64,000 nt of DNA from Lophius americanus (lineage: Eukaryota > Chordata > Actinopteri > Lophiiformes > Lophiidae): the NCBI GenBank assembly GCA_037951165.1, contig JBBDHG010000014.1, positions 21,741,501 to 21,805,500 on the forward strand. Direction: 5' to 3'. Shown one piece after another: positions 1-12,200 of the stretch (the stretch's first letter is position 1; each line of letters opens with the position of its first letter). The notes under the pieces were generated by a model. The model was not told the DNA's origin and did not search any database. It worked only from the letters and a program-made list of their open reading frames with translations. The position numbers and the translations under genes are program-made.

Positions 1-11
1 GACGTGTCTTT

Positions 12-1420
12 GCAGATGTATTGGATTGATTGACGATGTGTGCCATGACTTTAGTTGTTTCCTAAGTTTTGACCCGCTTTACAAATTAGTAAAATTAGAT
101 GTAAAAAAATTGGTTAAATGTCAGTAACCATAATCTTTAATTCAAACTATTCAGTTTTTAGCCAAGTAAAAAAGTAAAACAGAACAAAATATTACATTCT
201 TAACATAAAACTAATATTTTTCCCTTCAACATGTGTGCCACAATTATTGCCACCCCTAGGAGATCCTGGGATTAAACAATCAGAGGCATTTTTCAAGTCC
301 TATTTCATATCTTTAGGTTCACCTGTTTAGGAAGGACCTCTTAGGTGGTGAACACTGACTTTCTGTTTTACTGGCGTATAAATTTGAGGTGACACAGGCC
401 TAATTCTCTTCTCAATTGGGAAGACCAGACATCACAGCAATGATGTCCAAAGAAAAGTTGTAGAGCTGCACAAATCTGGCAAAGGATACAAGAATATCCC
501 TCTAAAGATTACAGTATAGATTATTGTAGTGGTCAGTTGAATCTTGGGGTCAGAAAGTTTCAAGAACCACAATCAGATGATACCTACACCAACACAAGCT
601 GTTTGGGAGGGTAGCATGAAAGAGGTCTCTGATGTCATCCACACGCAAGGTAAAATACTTATTTTGTAAAATACTTATTTATTGTGTCAAAAAGCCCTGG
701 GACATTCAGTGGAATAAGGACTTAGGTCACATGATACCAAAATAATGCTTTTTGGCAACAAACAACTATAATGGCGTAAAAAGTAATGATGCCATGCAGA
801 AAAGTATCTCATACCCACTGCGAAGTATTGTGGTGGATCTCTGATGCTGTGGAGCTGTTTTTCTTCCAAAGACCCTGGACATCTTGGTAAGGATGGACTC
901 CATCAAATACCAGCAGATATTGGAGTAAAACTTAAAAGCATCTGCCAGGAAACATGAAGCGGGCCGTGGTTGGACCGTCCAACAGAACAATGATCTGAAG
1001 CGCAACTCAAAATAAACCCAAAAAAGGTTCAGAGTTCACAAAATAAAAGGTTTTACCACGGCCATCCCAGTCACCTGACCTAAACCCCACAGAACATTTG
1101 ATGTTGGAGAGTTTTTGTATGGAGGAATGTTCTCAGATCTTCTCCATGTGTTCTCAGACCTCATCACCGGTACAGAAGGAGACTCAGGGCTGTTATTGTG
1201 GAAAAAGAGACCTGCACAAAATATTCAATGCAAATTGCCAATAAATGCGGCACACATGTTTTAGAGAAAAATATGTGTTTTATTTTAAGAATGTAAGAGG
1301 TTAGATGAGTTAAAAGTTGGATTTTAGTGATAACTTGAATTGAAGATTATGGGTAGAGACAATAAAGACATTTTTGGCATCTCATTTTACAAAGTTTTTA
1401 AGGAGTGTCAATAAATCTGG
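12..1420 (+). mobile_element. Degenerate Tc1/mariner transposon
   Basis: A decayed Tc1-like element. Around 420-510 the + strand reads as the N-terminal DNA-binding part of a Tc1 transposase (KTRHHSNDVQ, then VVELHKSGKGYK). Around 820-880 comes the YCGGSLMLWSCF block, and around 1060-1100 a decayed version of the SPDLNPxEHL block. Stops and frameshifts interrupt every frame, so no active enzyme is made. The two ends (about 12-250 and 1245-1420) are imperfect long inverted repeats; for example ACCATAATCTT near 127 pairs with AAGATTATGGGT near 1343. The right tip is followed by TA, the Tc1 target dinucleotide. The left tip is less certain because it lies at the window edge. Confidence 0.8.
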
Positions 1421-3061
1421 TATTATTAATCTGCTATTGAACGTCAGAATAATAGAAATAGGAATTCACACATTCACTGATATTCACTGACATTTAACCA
1501 CCACATCAGACCACATTAGCCTGACCCTTTGGTCAGAAGTGCCTCCGATTTTAATTGTAATCTTATGTTTTTGTTTTTGAAGGAGAAAAAGAGAAAACCG
1601 TATTTGTTGTCCCTACATTGATTGCAACATTAGAAAATGTTCACTAATCAAGACTAGAACTTGCTGTATTGGAAAACCAACTGTGAAGAAACTGTTAACA
1701 CAAGGTTTGACGGATCATACATGCCAAAATGTTTTCACATATTGCAGTACATTGCCATTAGGATGATGTGTGTCGGTTACAACCACTGCTGGAATGTGAG
1801 TGTAAACATCTCTGTTAGAGTGTTGATGATGACGGCGGAAGAAATCTAAATAGGTATGGGTCAAGAGTATAGAACAGTCTATGATTAGCTTGCCCTCTGG
1901 CTCGGCCTGCAGATGCCAGACATGTCCGCCATTCCTCCCTGCACTGTCCAGTAACGTGCCAACGGATCAGAGTATCAGATCTCCTGTCCCACTGGCAAGA
2001 GAGAATACAGAGGCCAGTCACAGAAGAGTCACATGTAACTTTTTACCTTCTATTTACATGGTTGATGTAGTGTTTTCTAAAAATACAGTGAAAAAGCATG
2101 TAAATGAAATATCAGTCGTATTGGAAACAGTGTTTTGGTAGGTTAAGCCATATGTTTCTATGAGAGCTGGTCTTTGAGCTGTTCAACATATGTGGAATAA
2201 CGTTGAATCCGGTGAATTCCCACAGAGAAGACGGAAGCAACTTATCGTGTATATGTGCTTGTGCGTGGGTGGGTGTTTTGTTGATGCATGTACTGTATAT
2301 CACTCTGTGTGTGAGAAAGCGTATATTTGAGAGTGTCTGTGGAATTCCTAGAGTGGAGCAGATCCGTAAGGTGACCCCAAACTCCCAGTCAGGTGCGGAG
2401 CTGAGCATAAAGGAGAATTTGTATGTGTGAGTGGGAATGCTGGTGGGAAAGCACAGGATCTAAATCCATAGTCGACAGCTGTTTCGTGAGTGTGTGTCTC
2501 ATGTGTGTGTGTGTGTGTGTGTGTCCGTGTGTGTGTGTGTGCGTGTGTGTGTATGTGTGTGTGTGTGTGTGCGTATGGATGGGTGTATTGTGTGAACATT
2601 GTCAAGACTGCAATGTGGTGACTGAGGGCTTGTGAAATGAGCATGAGTGTTTGTGTTTCCTCGTCCTGATATGAATTGGCATCCAGATCAAAGGAAGCTG
2701 ACAAGGACATGCATTAGTGTGTGAAACCTGAAGCTGCGGTCCCGCTTTACGTTTGCCCCGTAGGAAATCCACAGTACACATAGCCTCGACACTACAGACA
2801 GTCTACAGCCATTCCTCCAGCCCACTGGGAATGTTGCAGCACTGAGGGAGGCCCCCGACATGATTTTAAACAGCTGCAAACATCGACGAGGACATCATTT
2901 GTGTCCAGTAATCAAAGGATATTCTTCAAGTGACTCTACTTAATGTCATGCATTGTATCTCCATATCTGATTAGTGGAGCACAATGAATATCAATGTTTC
3001 ATCAACAGCACGGTCCTGTGACTTTCTTTGTGAGTTTTAAACCTGTTGTTTTTACCCTCAG
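1421..3061. other. Non-coding stretch before the first visible cdh15 exon
   Basis: No coding exon is supported here. It should be cdh15 intron 1, or intron 1 plus an unrecognised first exon. I looked for an ATG followed by a hydrophobic signal peptide and a GT donor and found no convincing one. It contains a long TG microsatellite. Confidence 0.5.
2500..2573. repeat. (TG)n microsatellite
   Basis: An imperfect TG/GT dinucleotide array with a few interruptions (TCCG, GCG, GTA). Open reading frames across it on either strand are Cys-Val or Thr-His repeats and are not genes. Confidence 0.95.
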
Positions 3062-3229
3062 GTGTGGAGCACAACAGAAGCTCATGAAAATAAGAAAGAA
3101 CTGCTTCCTCGAACCCTTCACCCGTGGAGATATCAAGGCAAGGGTGTGATCAGGGTGAAGAGGGATTGGATCATCCCACCAATCAGAGTGCTGGAGAATA
3201 GCAAGCAGGTTCCCGAAGACCTTGTCCAG
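3062..3229 (+). CDS. cdh15: cdh15 exon: propeptide end and start of EC1
   Basis: The acceptor TTTACCCTCAG precedes 3062 and the donor GTAAAA starts at 3230. It codes for 56 residues. The furin site RVKR is followed by the mature N-terminus DWIIPPI, whose Trp2 mediates strand exchange between partner cadherins. Confidence 0.93.
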
Positions 3230-6200
3230 GTAAAAATGTCAAATTTCAGCTTATCATATGAAAATATCATCAGGATGTTATTGTGGTATTAAGTATCAAT
3301 GAAGGTCCAATAAGTAGGATTTAGTGCTTCTTAGGGTTGCAGATTCCAACTAAGTGATGCCTCTTCTTCCCCCCCTTTTACCTGTGTGAGATATGTGTGT
3401 CTACATGACAAGGGGAGGGCAGAGTTTGGGTGTCATTACAAAAACATAACGGTCGGCATTGGAACCTCTTATTTACCAACACCTCGCTAGTCTGATTTTG
3501 GCAAATGGATTACTTCCAAAGTTACCGTTACCTAAATACAAAAGCTTGTTTTTTTTTTAAACTCTATTCCTCTCCTGTACCGAAAGGCTTGTTCTAATTT
3601 AACACTCAAATTATTTCCTAATCTTAAAAACAATGTGACCATGAGCTCAAGCGGTGGTAGATTATTGCAAGCTGTAGCTGGCACATTTTATCAGGTGTAG
3701 TTTGGGAAGAAGTGAATGTACTTCACTTTTAGAAATATTCATGAGAAATTAGCGATGCATGCCAAGAGAAAAGAGGGAAAAGGGGCTGTGGTATTCTCTC
3801 TGCATTCATCTTGTCCTCGGATGGTTCCATTTACCAATTTGGGCGGCCATTATTTCGACTTTGGTGTGTTTGGGAGCTTTTAAGTCATAACGAGAACAAT
3901 ATGGATGCCAGAAAGAAATTGTAATTAAGTGTATTACTTTATGCATTCCGGCAAGTTGCTGAGAGATCTTAGAAATTTGTGTGCCAGACTTGTTTTTGCA
4001 CCACTCCAATCTTGGTTTAGTTGACGGATAAATACATTTCTGAACTCTTCTATGACACAATGCAGTATGTGTACAGCTGCTAATAGTTAGAACCTTTTAA
4101 TTCCATGATGGAATTAATACAAAGTTTTGAGCCGCGAAATTAAACTTAACTTTCATCTGCCATATTTCTGCATGTGTGAAGTCAAAGTCTGCAAGGTGTT
4201 TATGAAAACTTTCAGATTTTATTCCAACTTGAGTAGGTGTTTACGTACATTTCACCAGATGGGCGTTAATTTTCGGCCCACCTGAAGGAGGTAGTGGTTA
4301 GGAGTGTTACCTCACTGCAACACCGTTCTACGTTCAAATCACCTCGGACCTTTCTGAATAAAGTTTTCCTGTGAGAATGCAATGTAGCAAGCTTGCCATT
4401 ACCCCAACTGTGTTATTGAATGATTGATGCCGTATTTCTATATATATATATATATATATATAAATTTTAAAAAAGTTTAACAATTTCAACATTGAATATT
4501 TGTTTTTGGTGCGTATTACATTTAAGTTAACATTCTGCATAGCACGCTGTTTTATTGAAATTTTAGACGATTTTGACTTTACTTTGGAAAGCTAGCTCTC
4601 TGATTGATTGAAATGTTTTCATTTTCTCAGTAGTTTCAAAAAATATGCTTCACCTGTAGGTTATTAGAGGCCACTGAAGTCTAGATTTCCAGAAAACCAA
4701 AGAGACCAGGCCAACGTTAGCCTCTCTAACACAGTGGAGTGTAGACAAGTATTTGTATTTACAAATACGTCAGGTATTCATCAAGTATTCGTCAAGTATT
4801 CGTCAAGTATTCGTCAAGTATTCGTCAAGTATTTACTCACTTGTAGACAAGTGAGTAAATACATATGTCACTCTGTCACTTTTGTCAGTAGTCAGCAGGT
4901 ATTTTTAGTGTTATATTGGCTGCTACTGTGGATCTTAAGCTGGTTAGCTTGATATATTTTTTTGCTGATGTTAGATGGGCAATGCAATCTAATTATTAAT
5001 GCACTCTTTTACTATTGTTGTAAAGGTTAAGAAAAGCATGCAACGTCTGAAAACACAAAGTACCTATCAGTTTGCAACACTACGATTTGACAATCGTATG
5101 TGGGATAGAACTAATGGTCAATTGTGGCGGGGGAAGTAAAAGAGGTACTTACAGCTGTACCTCAAGAGGAATTTCCTTACAGCTGAAGCTCAACAGGTTG
5201 TCTTATCATCTGGTTGGTGGTTCAATGCCTGGCCTCTGCTTTCTACATGTCAATGTGTCCTTGAGCAAGACACTGAACCCCGTGTTGCACCCGATAGCTG
5301 TCCCAATGCTGTCGGAATGATGTTGCAACTGCAGTACGAGAAGTTGCCGTTGCAGTTGTGTTGTGAAGCGCTTCGAGAGGTCAAGCAGACTACAAAGTCT
5401 CCATGTTAGTTCAGTGCATTTATCCTTTTCTTTATTTCACTCATAACAGCAGGTGTTATCTTTTCGCCTGTCAGAATACTTTGTAAGTGATAAAAGTCCA
5501 ATATATACTCCTACTATGGTTCTGGTTCTGTTACAGTGGCAGGTATACAAAGCCTTACTGACTAAACACAGTGCTAAACAGCCAAGCACTCACAATTCTA
5601 ATTCTTCATTACAGATGATGACACATGACACAGGCCAGTGTGTAAAGGACATGTGAAATGTAAATGTTGTGTTAAGGTTGTACAGATATGAAGTAAGTGT
5701 ATAAATTCAACGTTTACTAGAGGGGGGAAATAATGAGCCACTTTCCATGATGATGAAAATGCAACATAAAACCATCCGTCGAAGAATTGGAATGCAAGAT
5801 ACATGAAATATAGACTCCTTGCTATTATTAGTCCGGAGTCTCATTTCCTGCTGTAACTCAAGGGCCTCTGTTACACTCCCTTTCAACACACACACATCTG
5901 GTGTTACAACATGTGGCTTCAACCCCCAAACCCCCAAACCCCCCCCCCCCCCCCCCCCCCCCCCTTTCTTGAGATTGTGATGACCATTCAATTCATCTTT
6001 TCTCTTTATACAGATCAAATCGGACAAAATTTTTACAAGCGAGGTGATCTACAAGTTAGAGGGACCCGGGGTTGATCAAGAGCCCAAGAATCTGTTTGAG
6101 ATTGATGATAAAACCGGAGTGCTCAGGTGCAAGCATCCACTGGACCGAGAGAAATACAACTCCTTCACGGTAAGAGAGAATTTATGAGATGGATATCTTG

Positions 6201-9200
6201 GATCCTCCTGATTGAAGCAGAATCAAAAGTAGTTGATGGAGTTAAACCATGCACACAACCTGACTTTACACTAAGTTGCATGTGGCACTGCTCTATGTTT
6301 TTGTCGTCAAGCATATATCCGTGTCTCAGAGGGTAGTACAAACAACCAAAGGTCAGGGACTTTATTGGCATCTTGGGAGAGACTTCAGAAATGTTTCTTA
6401 CCAGATGCATGTAGATTTGATGCAGCCCACTACACTGAACCGAACATCCTGCGCATTTCTTTCTGCCATCTCCAGCATATGTTTTGTACAAGATACTACA
6501 AATTCCAAAAGTCACCATGAGTAGCCGGAAGGATGTACATGATTTGTGGAATCACCAAAAAGAAACATGAATTTCATTCACTCTCTGTTGTATCTGTGTG
6601 TGTGTGTGTGTGTGTGTTTGCGTGTACGCAGCTGAAAGCCTTTGCGCTCTCCCCCAGTGGAGAAAGACTGGAGAATCCTACAACCATAGAGATAGTGGTC
6701 TTGGATCAGAACGACAACAGGCCCGTCTTCTCACAGAGCCAGTTTACTGGCAGTGTCCCTGAGTTCTCAGTCCCAGGTACGAGCACGCGTTACACACCTC
6801 GTCAATGGTTGAGTTCAAGGGGAGGAGGGTTTGGGTAAAAAATGCCATTTATTAAGATTACCACTTTCTCTTTTACCTTTACTTTTATTTTCCGTACATC
6901 CTCCATGGTGTTACTTTTAGTGCTCTATCTACATGCTCTACGTTGTGCACTGAACCTCTCCCAGATTGTATAAAGTTCCGTTCTCTTGCTCTGTTCGGCA
7001 CCAAAAAATGGACTGGATTAGAAAAACTGCTGTGTATAAAGATTTTTCTTCTTTAAAAGTGATAACTTTTAACTAATAACTTTTGTCAGGGGGAATTCTC
7101 GTGTGGAGATCAGGCTATCCAGGAATAATGCATTACAAACATTACATTTTTGCACCATCTTACACCAAAATGCTCCAAATAACCTTCATAAATGTCTTCC
7201 CTTCCCTTCATGGTTCACTAACTTCACAAGATTTAAGAATATTATTAATAATACATTTTATTTATGGCCTCCTTTCAGGACACTCAAGCTCACCTTACAG
7301 ATACAACAATAAAAACAATGAATATCAGGATATTAGTCAAATGACATGCAATAAAAGCTGAAAAATATATAAACGCCTGTCCCACACTACATATGTAACA
7401 AATGTCTAACTTTAACTGTTTATGTTGTGTTTGTTAATGAATATTTGGATTATTTTATCATAATTCTGCTCATTTTAAAAAAAAATCTTTTGGGGTTTCA
7501 AAGCCCACCACTGTCTTGGTTAAGTCTTAACACTCCGGTCAGCTTCATTTACAGATGTGCTGCTCTCTATACACTTATAATGCATTCACTTTAGTATTAT
7601 ATTGCTGAATTAACAGTTATTAGTCGGGTACATTATGGAATAATCATTGCCGCTGCTGCGTCTGCCGTCAACACCAGCGCTGCAGATCCTTCATGAAAAA
7701 CTGTTTCATGGATCATTTCAAATTTTATTCCCTCATAGACTTTAGTTTAAGGAAGAACTGGGTTGATTTTGGTAAAGGCCGGTTATGTGTTTCCTACACT
7801 AGGGGGAGCTTTATCTTCATCAATTTTCCAGGGCATTATTTCTCAACCATTGGTCTGATTTTGTCCAAATTTGTTTATGAATATATGAATCACGTCGAGG
7901 TGGTCTATCTTGTATCTATCATATTTTTATTTATTCTAATAGTTCATATTTTACTCACCAAAGATAAATACAAAAATGATCAGCAGTGTGAACAACCACA
8001 AAGTCTTTAGATACCTGTGCAAGGTTCACAAACTAATAACAATGCTTTCTTTAGTTCTAAGTACATGAATTTGATTATCAAGGCATCAAAACCAAGTCAA
8101 AAACTGAATTTGACACAGACCTAACTTGTATTATAATTGTAGATAATAGAGACAATTATCGTATTAATTCTGTAAAACAGCTATTTTTTTCTGAAGGATA
8201 TGCATTATTCTTCTGTATATCTGAGGGGCGAAGCTCTAAAATCTTTTTTTCTGGAGAATATCATCTTCCAAGGACTAAATAGGAAACATAATAGCTAGTA
8301 AACCAAAACAGATTAAGAAAAAAGAGAGTGAAATGTGGGTTAATGAGTAACTTTTTTTTTGATAAATCAGTTTTTTAATGGGTGTTGGTAGTGTTTGTTT
8401 GAGGTAGTCACCTCAAAGCGGCCAAAGAATCAGTTATTGTAGCTCAATATAAAATAATTATAAAGTTAAAATATTACTTATGACAGCTCATATAGGATGC
8501 ATGCAATTTTTCTCAGCTGGAGGCCCGTTGTCTCTCACTTCTTAAGACCAGGACGCTTCAAGAATAGTTAAATGATTTGTTCAGTTTGACATCTTTTCCG
8601 AGAAGTCCCGCAGCATCAACACATATGTTCCACAGGCTACCACTGATTCAGTCTGACGGATACTGAACATGCTTTTAATTATTCTTGACAGGCACATCAG
8701 TGATGTCAGTGTCAGCCACTGATGCAGACGACCCAAGGACAGAAAATGCTTTTCTGAGCTTCTCTATCATTGGCCAAGAGAGCATTCCTGCCAACGTTGT
8801 TAACAAGACTATGTTTGGTATCAACAACCAGACAGGAACCATCTACACCAGAGATGTAGGCCTGGACCGAGAGGTAACTCCAGGTTAAGATGCAGATGTT
8901 TGCACATCATGATGCTTTGTTTAATTTCCTTCAAACGTGCTGTTTTCTGTCCTAGATGGTGAAAAGTTTCCGGTTAAAACTTCAGATTGCTGACATGGGG
9001 GGCATGGGACTAGCAAGTGAAGGTGTGGCAATCATACATGTAACCGATATCAACAACCATGCCCCACGGTTCAGCCCTGCCTCGGTGAGCCTCACGTAAC
9101 AATATAAGAGGGATATATCTATTCAAAATACTTAGGGGTGGTCATTTCGTCCTCACTGGTTTGAATATTCTGATGGGATGTGTGTTTTGTGTGTGGTGCA

Positions 9201-12200
9201 TGCAGTACAGTATGATAGCAGTGGAGAACAAGAAGGACGGGAAGGAGATTGGCCGGGTGAATGTGACGGACAGAGATGATCGTGGAACAGGAAACTGGGA
9301 AGCCAAGTATTCAATATCCAACGACCCAATGGGCAACTTTGCAATCAGAGCGGATGCTTCCACCAACCAGGGAGTTTTGACTGTGGTGAAGGTACAGTCT
9401 GATTAACTGAGAAAATGTGAAGAAAGGGATGTGGTGATTGTTGAATAACTACCATCACATAGTGCAACTGGATGTTCAAAATGCCAGCACTGACTTTAAT
9501 TAATCTATTATGGTTATGATTCATGTCTAGTATCTAACTTTACATTGACAAAAACATTGATGCCAGTTATTGCTGGCTTTGCCAGTTCTTATCTGATTTG
9601 CTTTGCAGGTTTTATGATTCCAAGGGTTAGAGAAAGGAAGATCTCCCAAAATGACATGATATGATATAATGTGTATTATGTTCTCCTTTGCAGTTGTAGA
9701 GTGAACTAAATTTCATCGTATTGTCTACAATGACAAATAAGATTTCGTATATCTTGTTTTTTGAGATGCCCAGCTTAATTTTGTTCTCAGTAATTCACTA
9801 AAAAGAAGAAGAAGAAGCATTGATGATTGTCACGTTAAATTATGCAAGTAGTACAACATAGCAAAATGTGTCCTCTGCAGAAGGCCTCCATCCCTGAGGA
9901 GCATGGACGGCCTTTTGCGTTGCCCGGTGAGCAAATGGGGATCAGGGTCTTGCTAAAGGGAACAAGGACATGTAAACTTTTGGAGTATTTAGCTATTAGC
10001 AGATACGTACATTATAGCATCATTTTGTAGGTTGGTTCATTATTTCCTTTTAATTTCAGGGTTTCTTTGGGAGAACAATGCAAAATTGTGATAATTTAGT
10101 CAGAGATTTGTGAGTTGTGTCGAATCAATTTATATGATAGAATTAATTCATTTTAATCATAAAAAATATTCTTCATTCTTAATTTAGCATCAGGAAATTT
10201 ATTTTCCATTCTATGCTGATTCATAATAATGCTCATCTATAAATCAATTTGTCATTTTGTCTTTCGAGGAGACCTGCTATGTATTGGTCACAATATCAGT
10301 TGATTGGGAGTAAATTGAAAGGATCAATATTCTTTTTTCCCTTCATAACTTTACTGCCAAATTACACAGGTCTTTCAAAGAAGCTACTCACTACTTAATT
10401 AGATATCAAAACTCCAAAGTAACGTGTTTCTGTTAATACATTAATATAATTTACATGTTTTGTTTGCTTCAGAAATAGTGACTGTTATGTCCAATTCAAT
10501 CAAATGGGTGAAAACAAAATGAGAAGCTCTTGACACAATGCAGCACCACCCTCTAGTGGTTGAGCCTCAAATTACAGGTTACTCCCACATTTATGCTTAA
10601 TGTACTTCATGTAGGTTCGTAGGCTTGAATTACTGAAATGAACATTTCTCATTAATTCTTGACACTCCAACCAGATTACAGCATGTAGTTCTCCTGCCTG
10701 AAAAACAACCTTTTATTTCCTCTCTGTGTCTTCATGCAGCCTTTGGACTTTGAAGCACAGCAGGAGTATGTCCTCATTCTGAAGGTGGAGAATCTCAATC
10801 CTCTGAGCAACAAAGCTCCGAACGTCCCAGTGAGCACCGCCACTGTGGTGGTGACTGTCGTCAATGAGAATGAAGCTCCAACTTTCAGGGAGGACCCCAT
10901 ACAAATTGCCGTCCCAGAGTCTGTGCTTCCTGGGACTTTACTCAAAAGCAATATCGCCTTTGACCCTGATAATAATCACATGAGGTATGATGCAGAAAAC
11001 AGTATGTCACCATTTAATGTCCGCACCAAAACAGAACCAAAAAACTACTGAAAAGGAATTGCATATTTTATTTCTTTGGGGCATTTTTTAAATTTAATAT
11101 CGTACACACTCTGAATCAACCAGAAAATGACAAATTGTTTGGTTTAGAATGTTTTTCAATAGTTTTTGAAAAAATCCGATTTATGAAGTGATTTCAAAAT
11201 TATGATCAAATGTTTTATTCCATGGAAAGTAGTCCATTTCGATTAATTTTTCTCAATGTTTTGGTAAACACATGTTTACTTAACTTTATTTCTTTGTGTC
11301 AAGTTACATAGATCTGTTTAGTAATTCCTCACATGCTTTAATATGCCAACAAAAATCCTACTTTTCAAATAGGTCTTTATTCATAGCCATAGCTAATGCA
11401 TCCTCCTTCACACGTGGTGTCCCCCAGGGGTCCATCCTTGGTCCCTTACTCTTTATCATATACATACTGCCATTGGGTCTTTTTATAAACAGGGTCCGTC
11501 ACATTTCTCTACATGAAATAGTGACTCAAAATATGCTTAACCAAACAGTTGAGCAGGACATTAAAGAGTTAAAGCACAAGAAGTCTTTAGTTTGTGTGTA
11601 CGTGTGTAACTTCCCCTCTGCTTCTGGGGCAGGTATGAGATTATCAAGGATCCTGAGAGATGGCTGGATATAAACAGAGATACCGGAGACATCACCGCCA
11701 GAAGAACCTTTAACATGCGATCTCCATATGTAAACAACAACATCTACAGTGCTACTGTCAAGGTCACAGGTCAGTGAATCTTCTCAATCTGCCAGTCCAC
11801 TAAATATAAATGTTAGCCTACAGGGCTTGTTTTACACCTTTTCTAAGAATTGTGCTGTGATAAAAAAATACCTTTGGCCTTCATCAGCATCAGGTAAGTG
11901 TTTGTAACACAAGCATTGCTGTGTGTGGATGTTCTCTTGTGCAGATGCTGGTGGTGTGTCCACCACTGCCACAGTGGCCATCACCCTGAAGGAGACCAAC
12001 GACTTCCCCCCTCAGCTCTTCCCTATGAGCGGCTCTATCTGCAGGGATGCAAGAAAAACAAGTTCTGGTCTGGTTGTGTCTGCTGTTGATGAAGATCTTC
12101 CTCCCCACGCTGCACCATTCACCTTTGAAATGCCTCATGATCTGTCAATCAACTGGACTGTTATTCGAGTCAATGGTAAGGAATGCATAAAAGGGCTGTT

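Larger units (their letters stand above)
3230..6013 (+). other. cdh15 intron with repeats
   Basis: No coding exon seen. It holds a V-SINE-like fragment (4276-4380), a TA array (4439-4462), an 11-bp minisatellite with an adjoining hairpin (4771-4862), a SINE-like copy (about 5195-5400) and a 26-base C run (5939-5964) just before the next exon. Confidence 0.7.

Noticed and set aside
2348..2710. 120-codon frame rich in Thr-His
   Set aside because: It is the translated TG/CA microsatellite.
4300..4350. A second possible tRNA gene
   Set aside because: Same SINE head type, diverged and truncated.
4771..4834. CRISPR-like array
   Set aside because: Units are contiguous with no spacers, in a vertebrate intron; it is a minisatellite.
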